The notes beneath the pieces were generated by a model. It was not told where the DNA came from and ran no database searches. It saw nothing but the letters and a program-made list of their open reading frames with translations. Positions 1 through 8,300 of a DNA stretch of 64,000 bases are shown here, piece by piece. A program made the position numbers and the translations under genes. The DNA comes from Hawksworthiomyces lignivorus. Lineage: Eukaryota > Ascomycota > Sordariomycetes > Ophiostomatales > Ophiostomataceae. Each line of letters begins with the position of its first letter. The first letter of the stretch is position 1. The stretch is taken from the NCBI GenBank assembly GCA_002917075.1, contig NTMA01000063.1, positions 1 to 64,000 on the forward strand. The letters are read 5' to 3'.

Positions 1-1395
1 TTTTTTTGTTACCTTCATTCTCCTTTTCCAGTCTATCTCTCCTATTATTGTCCTCTCACCTCCTGACCGCCTCATATTATCCCTTGATCAAAGCTTCTGC
101 TATAGGACCCCCATCCGTTTGTCCAAAGAGAGCCCAGACTCATGCCCATGTGCGCTCCGTTTTGGTACCAAAGCCCGCCTCAACAAAGAGCAGACAAAGC
201 AAAGTAATATACGTGTATCAATAAAATTGCAATTTAATAACTAGAAATACCCACAGAATTTCACGGTGAGACAAATGCGGAAACGCTAACGGCTCTCCCG
301 TCGTCCCCGGTGAGAGATTCGAAAGATCAGATTGCGTCACAGCGCCTGCCTTTTTCATCTGCCTTTTTGTTCCCTTGTCTCGCACGGAGGAGGCTCTTTG
401 GCCCAGAGACGACGCCTCACCTGCACGTGGGCGATCATCGATGTGTGTGTTGCCAGAGATGCTGCAAGGACGTTGGGCATGCCGTGAGTAAGAAACGTTT
501 TTTACGGTCCATGCAAGTCCGGGAAAACGGGGGGGGGGAGGGCAAAAACAAGGAATAGGGGGCAACACCAAAAGGTAAATAGAGCCAAAAAAAAAAAAGC
601 CAAATATACACTTTCTGGAAAAGGAAGATGGTAGGTGGAACGACGCAGATGAATTCTCGAGTTTATCAGCCGATGATGTCCAATGCTGTGCTGCGTGGTT
701 ATCTCTAGTCCTTTTTCCAACTGCCATTTCTTTTCTTTTTTTTCTTTATTCTACCGTTTTCTTCTTTGGGAAAAAGAAAATCGAAAAGTAATCTCCCTTG
801 TTAAAAAACATGCTTTGTGCTTGTGGATTCTGAATGGTCTTATCAGCATTGTAACAGTCTGTCATATTGTACTTCTTCTATTCCATTGTACTGTAATTTC
901 CTTCTTGATTTATTTAATTCAATTCTATTCGAATAGAACTTCCTATCCTGTTTTCCTTGATCTGTCTGGAACCTCATGGTCTTTTTGTCTGATTATTTTT
1001 CGCCATATCCCGCCATCCTCTTGCTTTGTTACGTCAAAAAAGTCTCGAGACTGACCGCTATATACCACATGCCGCCCAAGACGAATCTAAATGGACACAA
1101 TGCCTCCAATCGAACGTAATACGAAATTCACAATGTTCTCTTGCTGCCTATGATTGCTCCGTACTGTACTGCCCTCGGTGAACCAAAAGTTAAAAACCTG
1201 CTGTAACGACTCGTCGCCTCAAAACGCCATGTAAGACCGCAAGACACGTAATGCCTAGTAAAATACACAATGGGCGTGCTCTTTTTGCCCAAAAAATCAC
1301 AGGGATATGCTCTTTCTCAAACCAAATGTAACTATTCTCCCTTGTACGCCCAAACACAGTAAGCCAAGTAAACCTTCGTAATTCTAGTGATCGCC
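1..1395. other. Intergenic, no supported gene
   Basis: Pyrimidine-rich runs (T tracts at 1-10 and around 730-760) and an A tract near 588-598 are seen. The open frames here are short, mostly lack convincing starts, and show no family resemblance or coding-like composition. The right part is the 3' flank of the minus-strand gene ending at 1396. Nothing else is supported. Confidence 0.6.
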
Positions 1396-4296
1396 TCACA
1401 ACGTGCCAGCTCGCGCCTGTGCCAGCTCGGCGTCCACGTTCCACATGCCAAGAAAGTCATCCAAGTTGTCTATGACCGCCTGCACGTCGTCGACGGGCTC
1501 GTCGTCTCCGTCACTTCCGTGGTCATCATGCCGGAGGTGGTTGGCTGTCGTTTCTGTCCATACATTCTCCTTGTTCATATCCACAGCGCTGGCGTCTTTG
1601 CCATCCTTTGTCCGCTGTTCTGCTGAAGCCTGCTGAGATGGCCTCTGCTGTAGTCTCGACGTCTCCACATCCACCTCGAGGAACCGGGACGCCATGGCAT
1701 CTACGGAGGGGCTTCTGTAGGCGTCCGGGCTGTTCGTTTCAGGCTGCCTCAACATCATAGTCGTAGGCAGGCGAGGCTTGCCAGAACCCAGTGCGCGCAT
1801 AGCGTTCGTAGCGCCCTGTTGCTGCTCTTTGGCGCGCTTGGCTACGGTCACATAATGCCCTTGGAACTTCTCAACTTCGCTTGGGAGATCCTCTGCCGAT
1901 AGTCTATCCTGTGGCGGTGGTGAAGCAGCCCTCTGCGGCTGCTTTTGGCATGCCCCATGTTGCATCTTGTTCTTCTGGATGCTAGACAAGAATGAGCGAC
2001 CTTTGGAGCTTCCCGAAAGCCCAGCCTCGGCGTAGTCTTCCTCGTCATCATCGACTAACACGGACATGTCGTAGACAGCGAGAGGGTTGGGGCTCTCATT
2101 GGCGTCAGAGAGGCTTTTCTGAGTTTCTGCTTCGTCTGGTAAAGAAAACCGAACCCGAAGACCCGACCTCGTCGACCGTGCAGGAGCACCCGATCTCCTC
2201 CGCGGTGCAACAAGGATAGATCGAAGACCACCATTCTTGTTTGTTCGCTGGCGAGGTGGTGGTGTCGGCGTCGGCGAGCGGAATCTCCGGAACGACTTAA
2301 TCGAGATGGTCAAGTCTGGTGTCGGCAGGCTCGACCGCTTTGTTTCTGGCGTAGAAGGGGCGGTTCCAGAAGACGGAATGATGGGCACAGGAGCAGAAGA
2401 CTGCCCATCCACCACGGACTGCTGGCTCTGCGGCTTGAGAGGGGTTGTGCCTCGGTCTGGCGAACATGGCGAAGTAGGCAGATTTGAGTGTGTGGATGAG
2501 AAAGATGCTGTGGCAGCATTCGCTTCTGCCCATGGGTTTTGGCTGAGCGATATCTTCGGGCTGCGTGGTTCGGCAACCTCATCCATGTCGGTCGGTACAG
2601 CAGGAACGGGCAGTGTCAATTGCCATGCCGAAGGTTTTGACCATGGACTTTGAGCCTCAGCTAATGTTGTCATTTGCGCACTCTTCGCCAAGTCGTCGTT
2701 GTACAAGCGAGAAGGACGGCCATCATTCGTTTCAATATTTGTCTCAATGGAAGACTCAATTAGCTGCATCTTTGTCCAAGGGCTCTGATCCTGTGTTGCC
2801 AGCCGACTGTCGTTGATATATTCATCTATATCACTCGTAGTTTTGGGCAGACCGTCCGCGTTGTCTTTGTTGCCAGTTTCAACATCCATATCATAAGTTG
2901 TCACTGCCTGTTCATCGGAGTCGGAAAGCCTAGGCTGATGATCAAAGGCCTCTGAATGTGCTTGCTCGGGCTCATTCCCTTCAGACACTAGGATTTGTGT
3001 TGGCTCAAAAATCTCTGGAGAATGATGCTGTTTAGTTGAGTCTTGTCTAGCTTCTTTGCGCAAGGAAGACAGCTGTTCTGGCGAAGCTGGTGTGCCGACT
3101 TCTTTGCCACCGTCGCGGTGCTCTGAAGTCAAAGTGGTACCATCAAAGTATGCGTCAGACATGTCTTCCTGGGTAGCCTCATCTGTTGGAGGTTCGATAG
3201 GATTCGACATAGACGATGCGTCGCCTTTCTCTGTGCTCTTTTGAATGCTGTAAAGGCCGTGATCTTGTTGCTTATCGAAGGGAGTTTCTTCCCTAATAGT
3301 TTCTGTGACGTGTTTGTTTTCAGCTCCATGCTGTTGCACTTCTGGTCTGGAAATGCCTTTGCTGGTGGAGGATGCAACATCTTCGCTAGGCATCGCCTGC
3401 ACAACACACGGCATAGACATAGACCGGACACTATCTGGTGTAAGAGCTGTCTCCTTTTGTAACTGCTTGCGCATACAAACTCGTCGCCGTCTTGGACTCT
3501 GTCGTTGCTTCTTGGTGTGACTGTCGAAGACGCTCTCCGCCAAAAGTTCTTCATCACCTTCCTCGCTGCTTTCATCGTCGCCTTCCACAGGAGCAGAAAA
3601 TGAACGATAGACGTCAGACACCTTCCTCATCTTGCTGCCGCGACTGGCTGTGGGAGAAACTGTGAATTGGTCGTCTTTGCGTGGCCGAATGCGCTTGACG
3701 TTCTGCCGCCGCAGCCAGTCGGTGCTAGAAGTCCGCTTCTCGGGTGCGGGATTGACTTCGACATGTGTGGCACTTGGTGCAGGACTGGTTTTCCTGCTCA
3801 AGTCTGCAACACTTTCTATCTCTATAGAAGCAATCACCGTTTCCGAAACTCTGTCTTCGGCACCGGAGGTCGTCTTTGAGGGGGCTTTCGGCTGAGCTTT
3901 TGGATGCCGGGAGCTCGTTGCAACTGATCTGCCACCTCTCCCTTTCCATGGGTTATCCCACCCGCTCTCTCTGCCAAATGGCCCCTTGAGAGAGGCAGAA
4001 AGGAGGAAAGGTAGCCGGCCTTGCAGGAACAGGTTCGCTTGTTCTTCATACCGGCGGGTTCGCTCAGCGGGGCTGTCATAGTATTCGTCGTCCGAGCCGG
4101 AGTAGAGAACATCCTCTAGGCAGTGGTTCGATTCGCTGTAGATAGGTTCACTACCGAAGACAGGGAGCTGAGACATGATCGATCTGTTCGTCCGTTTGAA
4201 GACGTGCCCAAGATTCGCCGTGCTAGCAGTTAGACGACGGGCGACTGTTGACTCTATCTCCTCCATTGTTGTCGAGAAGAACACTGAAGAGATCAT
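1396..4296 (-). CDS. Unrecognised disordered protein with repeated (S/N)PW motifs
   Basis: A single uninterrupted 966-codon frame ends in TGA at 1396-1398. I do not recognise the family. ATG at 4296 is taken as start; in-frame ATGs at 4266 (MEEIES) and further in are alternatives. The protein is mostly low-complexity and rich in S, P, E and basic patches. The N-terminal segment, residues about 80-117, is the most ordered-looking (RRYEEQANLFLQGRLPF, then GWDNPWKGRGG). A (S/N)PW motif recurs at about residues 115, 503, 548 and 585. Near residue 713 is RVRF, which fits the RVxF docking consensus for PP1 phosphatase. The C-terminal 25 residues (VIDNLDDFLGMW) look like a conserved amphipathic tail. 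It is head-to-head with the Cdc11/Nud1 gene across about 1 kb carrying MCB elements, so a cell-cycle role is an inference only. Basic clusters suggest a nuclear protein; function unknown. Confidence 0.75.
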   Translation of the reverse strand: MISSVFFSTTMEEIESTVARRLTASTANLGHVFKRTNRSIMSQLPVFGSEPIYSESNHCLEDVLYSGSDDEYYDSPAERTRRYEEQANLFLQGRLPFLLSASLKGPFGRESGWDNPWKGRGGRSVATSSRHPKAQPKAPSKTTSGAEDRVSETVIASIEIESVADLSRKTSPAPSATHVEVNPAPEKRTSSTDWLRRQNVKRIRPRKDDQFTVSPTASRGSKMRKVSDVYRSFSAPVEGDDESSEEGDEELLAESVFDSHTKKQRQSPRRRRVCMRKQLQKETALTPDSVRSMSMPCVVQAMPSEDVASSTSKGISRPEVQQHGAENKHVTETIREETPFDKQQDHGLYSIQKSTEKGDASSMSNPIEPPTDEATQEDMSDAYFDGTTLTSEHRDGGKEVGTPASPEQLSSLRKEARQDSTKQHHSPEIFEPTQILVSEGNEPEQAHSEAFDHQPRLSDSDEQAVTTYDMDVETGNKDNADGLPKTTSDIDEYINDSRLATQDQSPWTKMQLIESSIETNIETNDGRPSRLYNDDLAKSAQMTTLAEAQSPWSKPSAWQLTLPVPAVPTDMDEVAEPRSPKISLSQNPWAEANAATASFSSTHSNLPTSPCSPDRGTTPLKPQSQQSVVDGQSSAPVPIIPSSGTAPSTPETKRSSLPTPDLTISIKSFRRFRSPTPTPPPRQRTNKNGGLRSILVAPRRRSGAPARSTRSGLRVRFSLPDEAETQKSLSDANESPNPLAVYDMSVLVDDDEEDYAEAGLSGSSKGRSFLSSIQKNKMQHGACQKQPQRAASPPPQDRLSAEDLPSEVEKFQGHYVTVAKRAKEQQQGATNAMRALGSGKPRLPTTMMLRQPETNSPDAYRSPSVDAMASRFLEVDVETSRLQQRPSQQASAEQRTKDGKDASAVDMNKENVWTETTANHLRHDDHGSDGDDEPVDDVQAVIDNLDDFLGMWNVDAELAQARAGTL

Positions 4297-5322
4297 CTTT
4301 CATCGAATGCAGAGTCTGCTAGTTTTTTGTCGATGTTCGAAGTCGAGAGCGTCTTGCAAGACGTCGACGGTGGCTGGCTGCCTTCTCTGGCCTTTCTGTG
4401 GAGATGGAGCTTTGTCCTCTTCTTGTGGAGCCGAATTGCAGCTCCTTGTCGCGGTAGCAACGCGTATAAGACGCGTCCATCGAAAACCACTTAACGCGTA
4501 TCACGTGATTCTTGACACCGAATTGCCCAAAAACTACGGAACATAACAGAGATTGAATGAGGCCGAGAAGAAGACAATTTACTAGTTATTTGATATATTA
4601 ATTTAATTGACAATAACTGGACTTTTATTTGCGGAATACGGCTCACAGTGTTTGTTGGTGAGAGGTCTGCTTCGTGAATGAGCCTGTGTGTGGCTTGATA
4701 TATTTGAACAAGATGTGGCGCGTGTAAAATCCACTAAAAAGTGCACTAAAATTGTTGTCACGGCAACTACAAACATGTTGATCTGACTGTCCCGATTTGG
4801 AAACAACCACAGCCCACCACAAATCGAGACGCGACCAATGCTTCTCTTCCTTTTCCTGCTAAAGAGCGCTCCAGTCCACTAAGCTATCCACGACCAACGA
4901 CAAACGACCAACGACAGTCGAACCAAAAACAACGACAGATGCGAGTGCTCTTGTCTACAGGTTCGCTTTTATAATATCCCGCTGCAGCATTTCTCCAGAA
5001 GCGTTTTATCCTATTATCAAGCATTTGTTATTGCAAGTTCCTCTTTGTTTTTGGTCTGTGCGACGAACCCGAACTTCCCCATCATCACAACATTAGCCGT
5101 TTAAGCATCCACAGCGTCCTTGGGCACATTCCAGTCGCTCCAGGTCGCTCCAGGTCGCCGGTCCCTCGTGGCAGCTCCTATTTTTAGCCTTGCTTCAATT
5201 CACCTCATGGCCTTGAGGTTGAGAACGCGTACCATATTCACGACAACCGCGACCAAATACTAGACGATATCAACAACAAACAGTAACGAAACAGCTATCC
5301 ATAATTCCACACATTCAACCCG
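4297..5322. promoter_or_regulatory. Divergent promoter with MCB cluster
   Basis: This 1 kb region separates two divergent genes. Three ACGCGT boxes (MluI cell-cycle box, the MBF/DSC1 binding core) lie at 4460-4465, 4471-4476 and 4494-4499, followed at once by a CACGTG E-box at 4502-4507; a fourth ACGCGT is at 5225-5230. The cluster is 165-205 bp upstream of the minus-strand start and about 0.8 kb from the plus-strand start. Short tandem repeats lie at about 4890-4915 (CGACCAACGACA twice) and 5131-5159 (10-bp period CAGGTCGCTC). An 18-codon uORF (5207-5263) ends 59 nt before the Cdc11 start. Confidence 0.6.
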
Positions 5323-8300
5323 ATGGCGCCTGCTTGGCTCGACTCCCTCTCTGAGGATTGGGTGTCTCAGGCCGGCTCAGACGCCTCACGGTCGCCGCCT
5401 GCGAGCAAAGTGCAGAGCATAAACAAACCGGCCGGAGTAACACCAAATTCTCGCAACAACACCGGCCGCATGCTGGGCTCCGTGAGACATATCTACGACC
5501 TTTCTCCTGCAAACAGCAGCGCCGCTCTCAGCGAGAGGAGCGCCAATGAAATCAACATCTTTGGATCGCGCCGGGCGCCGTCCAAACTGTCAAGCGAATT
5601 CAAGCCTCGCGACCGGGGACGGCCGTCGCGCCGCTCGGTATCGGCATCTTCCTTGGGATCCGTCGTCCACAACACAGTGCAGCATAAATCACACAGCGCA
5701 TCGCCGGGCAAAGGAAGAGGTGACATGCCTGAATGGAAGCGGAGGCTCATCCACGGTGACATTGCCTACGGGGAGCAGAAAGACCTGTTCACCTCTGCCC
5801 GCGTGGGGCTCGAAAATATGTTCAACCCGCCAAGCATCGCAGCGCCAGCAAATAATTCGAGAGTCATACACGAGGAAGAGGAGGAGAACGAAGACAGTGA
5901 CGAAGACGAGGATGCGCAGAACGAGGACAACTATGGTACTCGTCAAGAAGAGAGCCAAGCCGACCAGAGGGGAGAGGCAGACTCTTATGATGAGCATGAG
6001 CCGGCAAACGATATGACCATGCCCTCAAGCCCACCAATTCGCCGGGCACAATACGACTCGTTCACAAATCTTCACGAGTCCGTTGATCAACAGCTTCCAG
6101 AGCAGCCTCGGCGTTCATCTTTGGAAGAGCTAGAGGACATATCAGAAGGCTCTGAGCAGATAAGTCAGCAAAATGACGAAGACAACAATGATGAGAGTAG
6201 TGTTCTTAGGCATGCTCATCAATCGGAAGAGGAAGGAGATTTTTCTTCGCCAAATGGGAGCCAAACACATCGCTCAATGGAGCGCGAGTCCCGACTGGTT
6301 AGCGGTCAGAGTGTGCTGCGCAATGAAAGCTTCAGCGCCATTATAATTTCGCCCGAGAAAGATAAAGGAGGAGATGGCGCCGTATTCGGACGAGTCGAAC
6401 TGCCTCCTGGCGAGCTGAAGCGGCGGTTGGAAAATCTTCGCTGGAATCAGATGAACCTGGCAGACGATGCTGCCCAAGCGGCGGCAGAGCAGTCTGTCAG
6501 CGTCGGCGGAAAGTCTCTGAATGCTGATAATACTGAGGAGTACGAGAAAATGGGCGGCTTCATCAACTTCCGTAGAGGCGGCCGCTCTGCTGATGGCTCG
6601 TTTCGCGATCGCCTGCTAAGCCTCCCTCTGGAGAACGACAGCTCTGAGATGCTTCCTGAAGAATCCTTGCAAGCGAGTACCCCCAAGCAGTTCTCTACCA
6701 TCCGGACACAAAATGCTACGCTCAGCGCAAGGCGCGGCCCCATCCTTCCTCGCGCCCCTAATCCTAGCCCGGAGAAGAGAGGAAGTGTCTCTCGGCAACA
6801 GCAGCAGCTCTCTTCCACAGGCAGTCCCTTGAAATTGTTCGAGCCGTACGACACGTTTACGAATCAGACTTTACTACGGAGGATTAGCCAGTATGAAGAC
6901 CAGGTGTCGAATGGGTCCCGAGCCTCAGCTGATCGGTCCACAAACGAGCCTTACAAGTCAGAGACGAGGAGAGCATTTTCTGCGGGGTCGCAGATCAGTG
7001 CAGCGGCCGACCAGAAAGAGTCTCGCCAATCCTCTGCACAGTTTGGTGCTGGGGAACTCGACCAATACCGATTCGGAGATGAGTTTTCGCGTTTGTCCCT
7101 GGCTGATCTGCAAGGAGAAAACACAGCTGCCCCTAGCCAAGACCGTCACCTGCCACAGAATGCTTCCCAGTTACTTATCCCTTCCAATTTCTCGGATAAG
7201 AAATCAGGAGATTTACATATACAGCGGTTGCGGCAATCACGCAGCGCCATGTCGAGCAGACCCAGCACGGCGGAACGGTGGACCGATCCAGCCGACTCCG
7301 CTGCTTCCATGGGGAAGATTCCCCAGCTGGCGACGCCTCGACGAGTTGGTGAGTTGGGCTCGGAAGGAAAGCGCCCTAGGACGTCACCATCAAAAGACCC
7401 AACACCAAAGCGGAGGCGCACTCTTCACAAGTCCGATGTGGCCTTTGGAATCGAAGATTCGCAGGCAGCGCTAGATTCGGTCCAGCTCTCTCACCACAAC
7501 ATGCAGTCTATCATGGCACGGAGACAGGGAGATCGCGACGGGGACGAGTCTCAGTTTCGAAACGCAGATACGCACATCAGCCACCATTCCGTCCGGCCTC
7601 GGACACCAACACCCAGTCAGCGGTCGTCTGTGCAGCGTGAGCAAAATCCAAATGCGGACGATGCCGATGATGGGTTTGACAGCCATGCCCAAGTCAACCG
7701 CCGCCCCATCCACAACGGTTCCGAACTCGAAAATTCCGCTGCATGGTCTGAGAGCTCGATTGACCGACCACCCGTTCCTGCATCAGGGCCTGCGACTGAT
7801 GGCGGACGTAAGCCGTCCATTCTAACGGAGGACTTTATGAACGAAGCACATAAGATTATGGCCATGATCCGGAATCGAGGTGCCGGTGTTCAGAGTGGCC
7901 TGACCAGCGTGGAAGAATCTGAGATGGAGACACCAAAGGCAGCCGGACAGGACGAAGAAGCGGATGGCTCGTTTCAAGAATCGACTAGGGAGCCATTCTC
8001 GCGACCGCCAAGTCGAGATGGCAAGCCTATACAGCACGTGCCAAGAATGCAAGAGGACCCAGAACTTGTAGCTAAGCTCAAGAAGTACGAAGAACGAAGC
8101 GACTTGGACGATATAGTGACGTCAACAACTCGTTCAATAAACCTGGCACAGAACGCGATTCGAGCAGAGAAACAGGCTACACGCGCTGTACAGGACACCA
8201 TTGGCACGTTCCACAGCCGTACTAGGCTGGACGGTGACGACGACATCAGTGATCCCCCCAACATCCGGATATCAATGAACCCAAGGCAACAAATGCAACA

